Source: Symbiodinium natans (lineage: Eukaryota > Sar > Dinophyceae > Suessiales > Symbiodiniaceae). From it: DNA of 64,000 bases. Made by a program: the position numbers and the translations under genes. Below the pieces are notes generated by a model. That model ran no database searches, was not told the DNA's origin, and saw nothing but the letters and a program-made list of their open reading frames with translations. The stretch covers positions 83,501-147,500 of the forward strand of contig CAJNDS010002730.1 of assembly GCA_905221605.1 (NCBI GenBank), given 5' to 3'. This document shows, one piece after another, positions 31,970-43,019 of the stretch. Numbering within the stretch: the stretch's first letter is position 1; each line of letters begins with the position of its first letter.

Positions 31970-32543
31970 AAACGGGGTAAGGGAAAGCTGAGGCCTTTGC
32001 CCTCGCCGCACGGGCCCCGGCGGAGTCGGCGAAGGGCCGAAAAAGGGCTGGGCGGGCTTTTTTGGGAGAGGCACTGAAATCTATGTTAGGGGCTTGGGGT
32101 TTCGGATGTGGGTCTATTTGCGAAACCCTCTGCTATGGATTCCGTGCAGGCCGAGAAGTCCCCAAACCCAGCAACTTACCCACGACTGCGTTAGAACCTA
32201 AATGCCCCCAAAGCAGACAATCTCCGAAACCTCTGACAAGCCTGACCCTCAGCCCTGACCCCCACCCCAGCTTGCCCCCCGTGGTGTTTTATTGCTCTCA
32301 GACTGGATTCCGATACCATTCCACCCTAGTCACCTCGAACCAAAGCTGCCGTGCTCTTCATGGGCATTTAGAAGTAGGGTTATGAGTGCCCTTACGAGGG
32401 TAATAACCATAGAGGAACTATCTCTTTTTGAATCCCCAAGCCGCAAGAAGTTGGGGGCGGGGCCACAGCCCGGAAACCCTCGTTAGGGTTGTTTAGGCGA
32501 CTGAGGGGCTTCGAGATCACACAGAGTCCCACCACCCGGGACC

Positions 32544-32720
32544 TAAACCCTAAACCCTAAGTCCTAAACTCTAAACCCCAAACCCTAAACCCTAAACCCG
32601 AAACCCTAAACCCTAAACCCTAACCCCAAACCCCTAAACCCTAAACCCTAAACCCTAAATCCCAAACCCCTAAACCCTAAACCCTAAACCCCAAACCCCA
32701 AACCCTAAACCCTAAACCCT
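32544..32720 (-). repeat. Telomere-like array, CCCTAAA on the + strand
   Basis: About 25 units with CCCCAAA and CCCCTAAA variants. Confidence 0.93.
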
Positions 32721-32733
32721 AATGTGCTGCAAG

Positions 32734-32841
32734 CTCTTGGAGCCCTTGAGGCTTTGTTGTTCCTGGTGCTCGACGAGCTGCTGGTGGAGGCACGGCGAGT
32801 TGCCCGTGCCTTTTCGCAGACCCTGGAGCCCCTCCAAAAGG
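32734..32841 (+). CDS. Exon-like island between opposed arrays
   Basis: After GTGCTGCAAG the frame reads LGALEALLFLVLDELLVEAR then RVARAFSQTLEPLQK. Long amphipathic helix. The GT donor opens GTTTAGACCTAGGGTTTAGGG. Confidence 0.45.
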
Positions 32842-33478
32842 GTTTAGACCTAGGGTTTAGGGTTTAGGGTTTAGGGTTTAGGGTTTGGGGTTTAGGGTTT
32901 AGGGTTTAGGGAAGACCGCCCCTTTGACAACTCCCCTTTAAAAAGGCTCTCCTAACAAACTCCCCGCAAAGCTCGCCCCAAAACCCCCCTTTCCTCGAAA
33001 TCCGCCATGGAGGCTCACGAGAAGGAGGAGAGTGAGGCGCGCACCCCGGGGGAGGTTTTGGGTTGGGAGCCAGCAGAACCCCTCCCAGGGTGTTTGGGGG
33101 CGGGTTTGGGGCGTTCAAGGTTTTCGGCTTAGGGTTTGAGGACATGTTTAGGGTGTTTGGGGCGTGTTTGGGCTTCAGGGGCGTTTGGGGCATGTTCAGG
33201 CTTTAGGGCATGTTTGGGGTTTAGGGTGGTGAAAGGGGGTAGAATGCCAGCGGCATGGAGCCATGAGTGGAGTAGGTAGCCCCAAGTTTAGCGACACACG
33301 TTTGGGGTGCCCATAGCGTTTGAGGGAGCTCTTTTTGTTTTTAAATGGCGGGGGTCTTAGGGCTTCGGGTCCCACATCCCTAGCAAGTCAACATACGAAC
33401 CTCATCGCTCTTGCAGGGCCTTCAAAGGCCCTCGGAGCCTGAAAGGCTAAACAACGCCCTTTCCCTGCTTCGCCCCAG

Positions 33479-33547
33479 GGCTGGTCCGTCTCGGTTTTCC
33501 TGTACTGCGGGCTCCTGCTGAGCATCGGCTGCGACGTTCTGCTGTGA
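33479..33547 (+). CDS. Candidate last exon, hydrophobic C-terminus
   Basis: Strong acceptor (CCCTTTCCCTGCTTCGCCCCAG). Reads GWSVSVFLYCGLLLSIGCDV then LL and TGA: a possible C-terminal membrane segment. Confidence 0.4.
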   Translation, partial: GWSVSVFLYCGLLLSIGCDVLL

Positions 33548-33921
33548 GGCCTCAGGGGGGGCTTCAGAGGGCGTTAGGGGGGGCTTTGGGAACTCACGCT
33601 TTGGGGGGTTCAGGGGTTGTAGAGTCCCCTCCAAAGCCCTCGGAGACAGCCGCTGGTTGCTTGAAAGCCACATGGGGGTTTCCGAGACTAGGGGTATCCC
33701 TACTGCAAGGGAACCCTACTACTTGGGGCTCTTACTGAGGGAGCCCCTTATCTTCGTAAGCCCCCCCACATCACGGCGTTGAGGGAGTTGAGGGTTCCGG
33801 ATGTCGGGTTGAGGCTTTGCATCCATGGCCCCTAAACTCTAAGCAAACCCTAAACCCCAGGCTCTTGAGCCCCAAATCCTGAAGCCCCCAAGAACCCGCG
33901 CTTCTCCCTGTAGAGTCCTAA

Positions 33922-34035
33922 CTTTGTGGTACTTTGCTGTATAGCTTTAGATCCTTACCTTTTTTGGGTGTATTTTGTTTCTTCTTAAGGCAGCTAAAAG
34001 TTTAATTTGTAGCTACCCTCCTGAGTGCAGCCAAG
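33922..34035 (+). repeat. 112-bp dispersed repeat, copy 4
   Basis: CTTTGTGGTACTTTGCTG to GCAGCCAAG. Confidence 0.88.
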
Positions 34036-34215
34036 TAAAGTTCTAAGAGCCCTGAACCCTAAACCCTAAACCCCAAACCCCAAACCCTAAACCCTAAACC
34101 CTAAACCCTAAACCCTAAACCCTAAAGAACCGGCAGGTGCCGCGTTCGCTGTGCTGATTCGGGTACCTTCGGGGACTGCTCCCTCGGCTTACTGTGGCTC
34201 TGCAGCGTTCTGGCC

Positions 34216-34389
34216 CTGGTTCTTAGTAGGGAAGGAGGGAGTTAGGGTCCCTATAATATACCCTTTTAAGGGATTATATAGGGTACCCTTTAAGGGATTA
34301 TCTAGGGCACCCTTTAAGGGATTATATAGGGCACCCTTTTACGGGATTATATAGGGTACCTCATTCCCTCATTCCCTACTAAGAACCAG
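34216..34389. mobile_element. 174-bp element with perfect 18-bp terminal inverted repeats
   Basis: Ends CTGGTTCTTAGTAGGGAA and TTCCCTACTAAGAACCAG are exact inverted repeats. Between them are four ~26-bp units of CCCTTTAAGGGATTATATAGGG, themselves palindromic. Non-coding. Confidence 0.85.
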
Positions 34390-34501
34390 CCAGTTGTGGC
34401 GAGGGGGTATCGCAGGAGAACCAGAATAGGAAGCTTTGGGGCCAACTGATCGAAAGCCAGTGTTATCTTCATCCCTCCAACTCTTGTTTCAGTAAGTGAT
34501 G

Positions 34502-34562
34502 AGCTATATATATATATCTGTATATATATATATATATATATATTTATTTATATGTATATAGC
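34502..34562. repeat. (TA)n microsatellite
   Basis: Alternating TA with TGTA and TTTA interruptions. Confidence 0.93.
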
Positions 34563-34757
34563 GATTAGTTCCAGTTCGAGCTACACAAACTAAAGCAAGC
34601 AGCTTGCGCCCTGTTTCTCTTGGGGGCTGCACTCCCCCAGCTCCAAAACCCGGGGAGTCTTCGGTGCAGCTTGGAGCGGGGGCTTTCAGTTGGTCTCTGG
34701 CGCGCTGAAGGGTTTAGGGTTTAGGGTTTAGGGTTTAGGGTGTAGGGGCTCGTGTAG

Positions 34758-34870
34758 CGGGTTCAGCTACGCCGTGGGGAGGTCCCGGTGGTTGTGCGAG
34801 TTGTACATTAGCCATGCGCACCCACGCGCCTCGCGGCTCTTGAGCCAACGCGGATGCAGGCTTTCCTGTG
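34758..34870 (+). CDS. Exon-like island
   Basis: After GGCTCGTGTAG the frame reads GFSYAVGRSRWLCELYISHA then HPRASRLLSQRGCRLSC, with GT at 34871. TTTAGGG array upstream. Confidence 0.37.
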
Positions 34871-35564
34871 GTAGGGCACCTTCCTGCTCCTTCGATCATT
34901 GGGGTCGCTACACTGCAACAGCTGCCATCCGCCCAGAATTAGGCCCACGGAGTGCCTATTTCAAAGGGCTTCTTGCGCCTTTGGGGTGCATTTCTTTGGG
35001 TTGGGGGGTGGTCCAGGCAGTGTAGGATCACGTGACTGAAGATCTTGCCCTCAAAGCCCGAAAACCCTAGCCCCAAAAGGCAAACCCGAAAACCTGAACC
35101 CTGAACCCTCGCCCAGACACCGACTTCGGGTTGAGGGTAACCTAAACCCTAAACCCTAAACCCTAAACCCTCAACCCTAAACCCTAAGCCCTAAGCCCTA
35201 AACCCTCAACCCTAAACCCTAAACCCTAAACCCTAAACCCTGAACCCTAAACCCGAAACCCTGGCTCGTCCCGAAAGCCCATCCGCACGATGCTTCCGCG
35301 TAGTACCTGGCCTCCCTCCTGGTGTCTGAGAGGAGGCTTCCGGAGTTTGGGCGGATGAGGGGGTCTTATGGGTTGCAAAAAGTTAAAGGGGGTTTGATGG
35401 CACATTTTATGGAGTTCCTTGAGGGATTGTGAAAGATTCCGGAAGCCTTCCCCCACGGCCCCGATTGAGTGTGGCTGAGACCCAAGGCAGATAGTTTCAA
35501 ATTTCGCGCGCCCAGAAAACCCAAGTGGGGGAGCCATGGGGAGCCATGTGCATTCGGGGAGGCC

Positions 35565-35677
35565 TAAACCCTAAACCCTAAACCCTAAACCCTAAACCCT
35601 AAACCCTAAACCCTAAACCCTAAACCCTAAACCCTAAACCCTAAACCCTAAACCCTAAACCCTAAACCCTAAACCCT
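35565..35677 (-). repeat. Telomere-like array, CCCTAAA on the + strand
   Basis: 16 perfect units. Confidence 0.97.
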
Positions 35678-35825
35678 GGGGGGGGCGGGGGGGCTTTGGC
35701 ACATTTTACTTGGGAAGGGGGCACTCTGGTCCCTTCTCAGACCCTTTCCAGAGGCCTGCTTCTTGTCTCGCGCTTCATTGTCTCGACATGCAAAGAGAGC
35801 GCAGCACCTTCTTTCTTGTCTGCAG

Positions 35826-35909
35826 CCGCCTTTTCCAGCTGGAGAGGTGCGTAGCAGGAGGGCCTCAAGCAGCATGTTTTTGCGTGACATGAGAAAAATC
35901 CACGCATGA
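35826..35909 (+). CDS. Candidate last exon
   Basis: Strong acceptor (CACCTTCTTTCTTGTCTGCAG). Reads PPFPAGEVRSRRASSSMFLR then DMRKIHA and TGA. Confidence 0.33.
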   Translation, partial: PPFPAGEVRSRRASSSMFLRDMRKIHA

Positions 35910-36024
35910 ACGTGAAGCCCCGATGTCTGCAAACCTTGCGTAGTGGCGTAGGGCCTGGCCCTGGACCGGCAAGCTTCGCACCCTAACCCAGCCAAGCCAG
36001 AAGACGTGACACACCCCTACAGAG

Positions 36025-36387
36025 AACCCGCAATCCACGCGTTGCCACACTATGAGGGCATTCTTGAACATGGCTTGTACAAAACAAAGAAATTTGAAAA
36101 GCATGCACATCCAAGAGCCTTTTTCTCATTACGCTCCGCGAATTCAGTTCCCGTGGCCCTTGGCGCTTGGCACACCTCAACCGCCAAACGATGCGACAGC
36201 GTCTTGGCCGCATCTTCGACGCATTGCTCTTTGTGCTTCGGCCCTGGGCTTGCGGCGGCTTAGGAGAAGCGGGGCGTTCGTGCCCAAATCCTCTACGGCC
36301 CCCACGAAAACCCCCAAAACCCAGAGCCCCAAGAGCTACAGCCCTAAAACTCCCATCCCGAAAGCCCTAAAAGCCCTCAAGCCTTGA
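36025..36387 (+). CDS. Long open segment, unknown
   Basis: After CCCTACAG one frame is open for about 120 codons, through MRAFLNMACTKQRNLKSMHI and PWPLALGTPQPPNDATASWP, into a Pro/Lys-rich repeat-derived tail. Long for this window, but a second frame is also open for 85 codons and no domain is recognised. Confidence 0.28.
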   Translation, partial: NPQSTRCHTMRAFLNMACTKQRNLKSMHIQEPFSHYAPRIQFPWPLALGTPQPPNDATASWPHLRRIALCASALGLRRLRRSGAFVPKSSTAPTKTPKTQSPKSYSPKTPIPKALKALKP

Positions 36388-36549
36388 AATCCCACAGCCC
36401 CACAACCCCACAACCCCTCCGCCCCTCCAACCCCTCTCCAACCCCTCTTTCCATAACCCCACAACCCACAACCTTAAAACTCCCAAACCCCTGGAAACCC
36501 CCAAATCCCCACTCCCCAAAGCCCCAAACCGCACAAGCAACGCAAAACC

Positions 36550-36705
36550 GCAAAGCCCCAAACCCCAAACCCCAAACCCCAAACCCCAAACCCCAAACCC
36601 CAAACCCCAAACCCCAAACCCCAAACCCCAAACCCCAAACCCCAAACCCTAAACCCCAAACCCCAAACCCTAAACCCTAAACCCTAAACCCTAAACCGTA
36701 AACAC
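36550..36705 (-). repeat. Telomere-like variant CCCCAAA
   Basis: About 16 CCCCAAA units in a row, then CCCTAAA. Confidence 0.95.
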
Positions 36706-37080
36706 CATGGCAAGCAGAGCGCACCGAGGCGGCGCCCACTCCAGCATGACGTGGGAGGTCCCTGAGAGAGCCAGTGATGGGAAGTTTCGGGGGGTCTTGT
36801 TGACTCTTTGTTTTTTTGGGTGAGGGTTTAGGGGGTTTAGGAGTTTCAGGTATCGGAAGTTCAGGGGTTTAAAGGGATTAGGGCTTTTGGCTCAGAATTT
36901 GAGGGGTCTAGGGGTTCAGGGTTTTGGGGTTTAGGGTTCAGCACTGGTTGGGGACTAGAAAAAAACTCAGGGTGTTCTAGGAGGCGCATCTAAACGTCCC
37001 TGAAAGCCTGAAGCCCCACATTTTCCCTCCCCCTTCCCCCCCAAAAAAAATCACCAAACATAGGACAAAACCTCCGGAAG

Positions 37081-37172
37081 AACCGAGACGGAAGCAGCGC
37101 AGGGGAGGACGCCGACGCTGCGACCGCGCGCCGGCTCAAGGCGAAGAAGCAGGAGCAGGAGGTCCGGCGAAG
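37081..37172 (+). CDS. Exon-like island, charged helix
   Basis: After CTCCGGAAG the frame reads NRDGSSAGEDADAATARRLK then AKKQEQEVRR. It looks like an acidic linker leading into a coiled coil. The GT donor opens GTTTAGGGTTTAGGG. One of the clearest islands. Confidence 0.5.
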
Positions 37173-37207
37173 GTTTAGGGTTTAGGGTTTAGGGTTTAGG
37201 GGAAGGG

Positions 37208-37322
37208 CTTTCTTAGATTCAGGGTACTTAAGTATCCCAGTCTAAGCCTACCATGTAAGCCCCTGAAGTACCCTAACAGGGTTCTAGCTGGGTTGTACGT
37301 ACAGTTAAGTAGGGAGCTTCAG
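37208..37322. mobile_element. Possible diverged copy of the 52885 foldback element
   Basis: Shares TTCAGGGTACTT, CATGTAAGCCCCT..., GTACCCT and a TACAGTTAAGTA-type end with the element at 52885, but the inverted ends are eroded. Confidence 0.4.
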
Positions 37323-37489
37323 GTTTTGGGGGGGAACGCACCCCTTAGCCCCGAAGTCACCCACTCCCCCCACCCCCCGCTCCCCCCCCCCAAACCCTAA
37401 ACTTTAGGCCCTAAACCCTAAACCCGCCTCGCGCTGTAACCCCCCGATAAGCAAGACCTGGCCAACTCAAGAAATCCGTAAAGTGGCGC

Positions 37490-37571
37490 TTGGTGGCCCC
37501 GAAACCAAAACAGCTGCAAGTTAAATGCAACTTGTTTAACTTGCAGCTGTTTTTGGTTTCGGGGCCACCAA
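37490..37571. mobile_element. 82-bp near-perfect hairpin (foldback or small-RNA-like)
   Basis: Arms of 36-37 bp pair with one bulge: TTGGTGGCCCCGAAACC... and ...GGTTTCGGGGCCACCAA around a loop of about 9 bases. Could be a foldback transposon or a small-RNA precursor. Confidence 0.8.
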
Positions 37572-37577
37572 ATTGGA

Positions 37578-37668
37578 CTCCCAGATGCCCCCGTCCCAGA
37601 TGCCCAAGTCCCAGATGCCCCTATCCCAGATGCCACCTTCTCAGATGTCCCTTTCCCAGATGCCCCCC
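37578..37668 (+). repeat. CCCAGATGCCCC tandem repeat
   Basis: Six to seven 15-bp units, TCCCAGATGCCCCNN, directly after the hairpin. Confidence 0.85.
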
Positions 37669-38044
37669 CCCTCTCACATGCTCCCCCAAAAAGATTGAAA
37701 AATGGAAACACCACTCCCCCACCACTCCCCCCACCACCCCACCAGACTTTTTTCCCCCACGCCCTCGTAGGTCTGGCAGGTATCGCTAGGATCAGAATGC
37801 TGGGTCACGCCCCTTCCAGTTTGAGCTTCGTTCGAAACCCCCCCACCCACCCACACGCAGCTTCAACTCTCACCCCAAGCACACTGAACAGAGTCCCTGA
37901 CCAGTTCAGGGTTTCGGGCTTGAGGTTTTAGTGTGTCCACCTGCGAAAACCCATAATCCAATAACCCTGCAACCCCACAACTTCATAGCCCATACTTTAA
38001 CCCCCAAACCCCAAAACCCTAAAACCCCATAACCCCTGAACGCC

Positions 38045-38440
38045 CTACAGCAAACCCTAAACCTAAACCCTAAACCCCGAAACCCCTAAAGCCCTAAACC
38101 CCTAAAAGCCCCTAAACCCCTAAACCCCTAAGCCCCTAAGCCCCTAAGCCCCTAAAACCCTAAACCCCAAAACCCCTAACGCCTAAACCCCTAAACCCCT
38201 AAACCCCTAAACCCCTAAACCCCTAAACCCCTAACCCCTAAACCCCTAAACCCCTAAACCCTTCAACCCCTCAACCCCTAACCCCTAAACCGCTAAACCC
38301 CTAAACCCCTAAACCCCTAAATCCTAACCCCCTAAACCCCTAATCCCTAAACCCCTAAACCTCTAAACCCCTAAACCCCTTAACCCCTAAACCCCCAAAC
38401 GCCCCTAAACCCCCTAAATCCCTAAAGCCCCTAAACCCTG
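38045..38440 (-). repeat. Telomere-like variant CCCCTAAA, long tract
   Basis: Close to 400 bp of 8-9 bp CCCCTAAA units. Confidence 0.95.
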
Positions 38441-38445
38441 ACCAG

Positions 38446-38534
38446 ATGGCTCCCTACGTTGTGGGGCTCGTCCTCTTCATCGCCGTCGCTGTCACCGGCG
38501 GGCTGATGTGGCCGGGGGCCCTGATTTGGGGGAT
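38446..38534 (+). CDS. Membrane-helix exon (linked set, 1 of 3)
   Basis: After CTGACCAG the frame reads MAPYVVGLVLFIAVAVTGGL then MWPGALIWG, a transmembrane helix. The GT donor opens GTAGGGTTTAGGG. It leaves two bases, which the exon at 38725 completes. Confidence 0.5.
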
Positions 38535-38665
38535 GTAGGGTTTAGGGTTTAGGGTTTAGGGTTTAGGATTTAGGGTTTAGGGTTTAGGGTTTAGGGATTC
38601 AGGGTTCAGGGTTTAGGGTTTAGGGTTTAGGGATTCAGGGTTTCGGGTGTAGGGTTTAGGGGTAC
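38535..38665 (+). repeat. Telomere-like array, TTTAGGG, at the start of an intron
   Basis: About 16 units filling most of a proposed 190-bp intron. Confidence 0.93.
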
Positions 38666-38724
38666 TTGGCCCTTAAGAGGCCTCAGGGCTTCTTTTGGGG
38701 CCCATGGAGGGGGCAGCCTCGCAG

Positions 38725-38808
38725 GTTCAACCCCCACATCGAGTTTCACAAGGCGCCGGCGGGCAAGCGGGACATGTCGCGCGAGGAGGCGCGCTCCAGG
38801 GCCGGCGG
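38725..38808 (+). CDS. Charged exon (linked set, 2 of 3)
   Basis: After GCCTCGCAG the frame reads FNPHIEFHKAPAGKRDMSRE then EARSRAGG. It accepts the two bases of the exon before it and leaves two for the next. A GC donor opens GCTTAGGGTTTGG. Confidence 0.48.
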
Positions 38809-39278
38809 GCTTAGGGTTTGGCTTTCAGGGGCTTCGAGTTCATGAGCTCAGAGGTTTAGAGCAGGGTGTTGAGGCACTTCGGGGCTTCTTTCATGCGTTT
38901 TGAGGATCCGACCTCAAGCTCACTTCAACACCTCCGCAGGTCTTCGCGCACCTGCAGAATCACACCATCCTTCATCTCGGTGGCATGCCGTAGCCTCAGA
39001 TCTTTCAGTAGGCTCCCTCCAAGCCTCCCACCAGGCGTTCCCCCCCGAGAATCCAAGACCTACTAGAAGCCACTCAAGGGGGGACACTGCGGGAAGCCCC
39101 CGATGAGGAAAATCCCCAGCCTCCCCCTCCCCCCCCCCCCCCCAAAAAAAAACAAAAAAAACAGGAAGCCCTTCGTAGCAGCAAACGCCTCTCAGCCCTC
39201 AAGCCCCCTACCCTCCCTGAGCCCTCAAACTCCCAAACTCCCCTAGGCAGCCAGCTCCCAAACCCTACCAGCCCTATC

Positions 39279-39555
39279 CCTAAACCCTAAACCCTAAACC
39301 CTAAACCCTAAACCCTAAACCCTAAACCCTAAACCCTAAACCCTAAACCCTAAACCCTAAACCCTAAACCCTAAACCCTAAACCCTAAACCCTAAACCCT
39401 AAACCCTAAACCCTCAACCCTAACCCCTACACCCTAAACCCTAAACCCTAAACCCTAAACCCTAAACCCTAAACCCTAAACCCTAAACCCTAAACCCTAA
39501 ACCCTAAACCCTAAACCCTAAACCCTAAACCCTAAACCCTAAACCCCACACCCTG
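39279..39555 (-). repeat. Longest telomere-like array, CCCTAAA on the + strand
   Basis: Nearly 40 units, with one break around CCCTCAACCCTAACCCC. Confidence 0.98.
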
Positions 39556-39625
39556 AGCCCCCGTAAGTTGGGGGTTTTTCTGGGGGCGAACATGTTTGGG
39601 TCCGGAGTTTTTGGGGCCCCCCCAG

Positions 39626-39723
39626 GCACTTTAGCGGCCTCACGCTGCTCGCCGAAGCTGTGAGCCAAAGCAGTGAGATCGCACCTGGCCCCAGAATGGG
39701 GTGCCGGAACCTGGGTCCTTGGG
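39626..39723 (+). CDS. Exon-like island (linked set, 3 of 3)
   Basis: After GGCCCCCCCAG the frame reads HFSGLTLLAEAVSQSSEIAP then GPRMGCRNLGPW. Its start phase fits the exon at 38725. The GT donor opens GTTTAGGG. Confidence 0.42.
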
Positions 39724-40080
39724 GTTTAGGGTGGGACATCGGGGTTTCGGGGTTTGGGGATGTTCGGGGGGTTTGGGGAGTTTTTTGAGGAGCTTTCGGG
39801 CTTGGGGGACGGTGAAGAGTCAGTGTTGGGGGATTTGTCGGTGCGCAAGCTTAGGCATGCCCCGGGTTTATAGAAAGCATTTTTTTTGGCGGGGAGGGGG
39901 GGGGGGGCTTCTTGTTCAGGGTTTCTTCGGGCGGTTTAGGGCTTTGGGGCATGATTTCTATACCATTGGGGTTTGGGGGTGGAAGGTGTACCTGCACTGT
40001 TGGGTGGATTTTCTGCCTGAGGATCCATGACCGACGTACCTAGAAACCCCCAAACCCTAAACCCTAACCCATGTTGTGTA

Positions 40081-40205
40081 CATATATGTATATATATATA
40101 TATACATATATACATCTATATATATATATACATTCATGTTCATCTCTCTCTCTCTCTCTCTCTTTATATATATATATATATAGATATATGTATATATACA
40201 AGTCT
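40081..40205. repeat. (TA)n and (CT)n microsatellites
   Basis: TATA blocks on both sides of a (CT)11-12 run. Confidence 0.93.
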
Positions 40206-40828
40206 GTGGCACCAAAACAACCAGAACAGAGAGCAACGCTCCCAGGCATGCCTTCCAGCTAACACGCACCGAGGCGAGCATGCGCCATCAGGAGGGCGCC
40301 GACCGCCGCAAAGCGTGAGCCTCGACTCCTTCGTCTCCTCTTCTACAGGGTTTAGGGTTTCGGGGGTAGGGTTTAGGGTTTAGGGTCCAGGGTTCCGGGC
40401 TCAGGGTGTATGATAAGTTTAGGGTTTAGGGTTGGGGGTTTAGGTTTCACGGTGTCGGGGAAGTTTTTTACGTTGAGGGTTTCCTTGTGGGGAGTTTGGG
40501 ATCTTCGGGTTCGGTTCAAGTTGGACAAGCAAGCAAGCTGGCCCTGACATTTTTCGGGAAAAATGTAGAATTTTGGGGGGTTGAATTTGCGGGAAGATAT
40601 TCTCAAGCAAGCTTGAGGCACAGCAGGGCGCCCTCTCTTTCCATGATGCTTCCCCGCAGTTTGCTGGGAATGGTACGTTCTCTTTGCGTAGCTGGCCCTG
40701 TGCAACTCGAGCTTATGGACGAAGCTACGCTACTTGGGGGGGCGGGCTCACATGCTTACCTTCTTTTGAGTGACTAAATGGCTCTCCTCATGGTAGGCCG
40801 GGAAACTGCCACACTTGTCGCTTTGCAG

Positions 40829-40960
40829 ATGCCACAATCGTTATACGGACTCCATGACGGCTATGCCGACATCCATTGTACGGTGCAAGTCCCCAGAGGC
40901 GGCTGCTGTTGGATTGCTCCTTTGCCTTAGTAATTCCCTTGACTCGCGGTTCAAGCAACT
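40829..40960 (+). CDS. Exon-like island
   Basis: After TGTCGCTTTGCAG the frame reads CHNRYTDSMTAMPTSIVRCK then SPEAAAVGLLLCLSNSLDSR and FKQL, with a GTATGC donor. The frame stays open to 41013. No family recognised. Confidence 0.4.
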
Positions 40961-41704
40961 GTATGCCAAATCTTCTCCTTGGATCCAGGGCATATCCAAA
41001 CCCCCTGAACCCTAAACCCTGAACTGAGCCTTAAACCCTGAGCCCTCGACCTACAGACCCAAACTTAGGCTGGAACCAGCATACCAAAAGGACCCAAGAA
41101 CCCCAAGTCCCAGACGCGCCAGTCTCAAGCTTTTCGGCCCTGGAGATCTTTGAGTTGCCCCCTATGCGAAAGCCACAGGCCCATTGGGTGAGCGACATCG
41201 CCAACGATGGCCCCATGGCAGCAAGAGTTCGGGCGTTGAAACACCCTAAAGAAGGGTGCCAAGTCGGCCCATGCTCCGCAAAGGAACCCGGTGCACCCCC
41301 AAAAAAAGACCAAACCCTAAACCCTAAACCCTAAACCCAAGACCCTAGACCCTAGACCCTAGACCCTAAACCCTAAACCCTAAACCCCGGCTGAGCTCTT
41401 CCTCTGGCAGGGTTGGCCTTGTGTTTGTCGCAGCCATCCCAAGCTCCTAGTAATCAAAGTTAAGACTCGTCGGCACAGACGTGCTCTGAGTAGGAGTCTC
41501 CTTCGGTGCCAGGCATCTTCCTTCAGTCCGTCTACCCAAAGTTCGGCCTGGAACACAAGCAGTTCATGTTCTGGACATCCGCACCCAGAATTCCCCTGCC
41601 GGCCGACCCCTTGAAGGCTTCAGAGGGTTTCGGGGGTCCCAGATGCCGCAGTCTTTCAAAGGGGGGCAGGTGGGGAGGCAAGCTGAGTCTGGGCTTAAGG
41701 GGGT

Positions 41705-41822
41705 TTAAGGGTTTAGGGTTTGGGGTTTGGGGTTTGGGGTTTGGAGGTTGGGGTTTAGGGTTTAGGGTTTGGGGTTTGGGGTTTAGGGTTTAGGGTTTAG
41801 GGTTTGGGGTTTGGGGTTTGGA
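41705..41822 (+). repeat. Telomere-like TTTAGGG/TTTGGGG mixture
   Basis: Alternating blocks of the two 7-bp variants. Confidence 0.92.
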
Positions 41823-41926
41823 GTTCCCCTAAACCCTAAACCCTAATTAAACCCCAAACCCAAAACCCTAAACCCTAAACCCTAAACACTAAACCCTAAA
41901 CTCTAATCTCCCCCGGACTCCTGCAG

Positions 41927-42020
41927 GAGGTTCATGAGCAAGGCCGCCAAGAAGATTTTCCCGGCCTCAGTGACCGTGGCCGGACGGCACATAGATTCAA
42001 AGGGGCCACTTCAGCAGGGT
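41927..42020 (+). CDS. Exon-like island
   Basis: After CGGACTCCTGCAG the frame reads RFMSKAAKKIFPASVTVAGR then HIDSKGPLQQ. CCCTAAA array upstream, TTTAGGG-type downstream. Confidence 0.43.
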
Positions 42021-42365
42021 CTTCAAGTTAGTGTTTAGTGTTTAGGGTTTAGGGGGTTGAGGGTTTTGGGGTTTGGGGGGTTTAGGGTTTGGGGGTTTTA
42101 GGGTTTGGGGGTTTAGGGTTTGGGGTTTAGGGTTTGGTGCTTGGGGTGTAGGGTTTGGGGCTTCCCTTCCCTCCCCCCAAGAAAGAGGCGAGATTAGAGA
42201 TCTAGTACCTTCCCAAACTCAACCCGAACTGCATACCCCACCACCACCCCATCCCCCTCAGAATGACAAAGTTCACGGTCCGCGTTACTGTGGCCTGTTA
42301 GGGTTTAGGGTTTAGGGTTGAGGGTTGAGGGTTGAGGGTTGAGGGTTGCTCTAGTGCACATGCAG

Positions 42366-42450
42366 TTGTTCGCGCGCCCAAGCCGAGAAGCCCCCAAGGA
42401 GAAGTCCAACTGGATGACCTTGTGGGAGACCCAGCGGGCTCACCTATTGA
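42366..42450 (+). CDS. Exon-like island, reversed array arrangement
   Basis: After GCACATGCAG the frame reads LFARPSREAPKEKSNWMTLW then ETQRAHL. TTTAGGG lies upstream and CCCTAAA downstream. The donor is unclear. Confidence 0.4.
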
Positions 42451-42454
42451 ATCC

Positions 42455-42582
42455 TGAACCCTAAAGCCTGAACCCTAAACCCTAAAACCCTAAACCCTAA
42501 ACCCTAAACCCTAAATCCTAAACCCTAAACCCTAAACCCTAAACCCTAAACCCTAAACCCTAAACCCTAAACCCTAAACCCC
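42455..42582 (-). repeat. Telomere-like array, CCCTAAA on the + strand
   Basis: About 17 units. Confidence 0.95.
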
Positions 42583-43019
42583 AATCCCCTCAACTCTAAA
42601 CCCCTCAACCCTCAACCCCTCAACCTGACACCCGTAAATCAATCCCTCAACGGGGGTTGGGGGGGGTCGCAGCTCCCCCCACTCAATGCTTGCATGTAGG
42701 TTTCAAGATTCATATGCTTTGAAGCAAGCTTGCACGGCTTAAAAAAGCGGGGGGGTTGGGGGCCTGAACCCCTCAACCCCTCAACTCCTTAACCCCCAAA
42801 CCCGTAAACTCCTAGGCCCCAAATTCTAAACCGTAGCAGGCTCAGGCGCTGGGCCCTTGTAGGTACCCTCAACTCTTGTGAACACAACAAGGGACATCCT
42901 ATGACCCTCTTTCCCCCCAAAAAATGGTCCCGCGCGCCTACTAGGGGGGGCCCTGAACCCTGAACCCCAAACCCAAAAATCGAGAAGCCCTCAGAAACCC
43001 TCAAGGCCCGAAAGTTCAG

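Noticed and set aside
35247-35537. 96-codon - strand frame
   Set aside because: Fairly protein-like, but no splice or family support, and opposite to everything else; also starts inside a telomere-like array.
39279-39555. True chromosome end
   Set aside because: The array is flanked on both sides by unique sequence, and arrays run in both orientations throughout.
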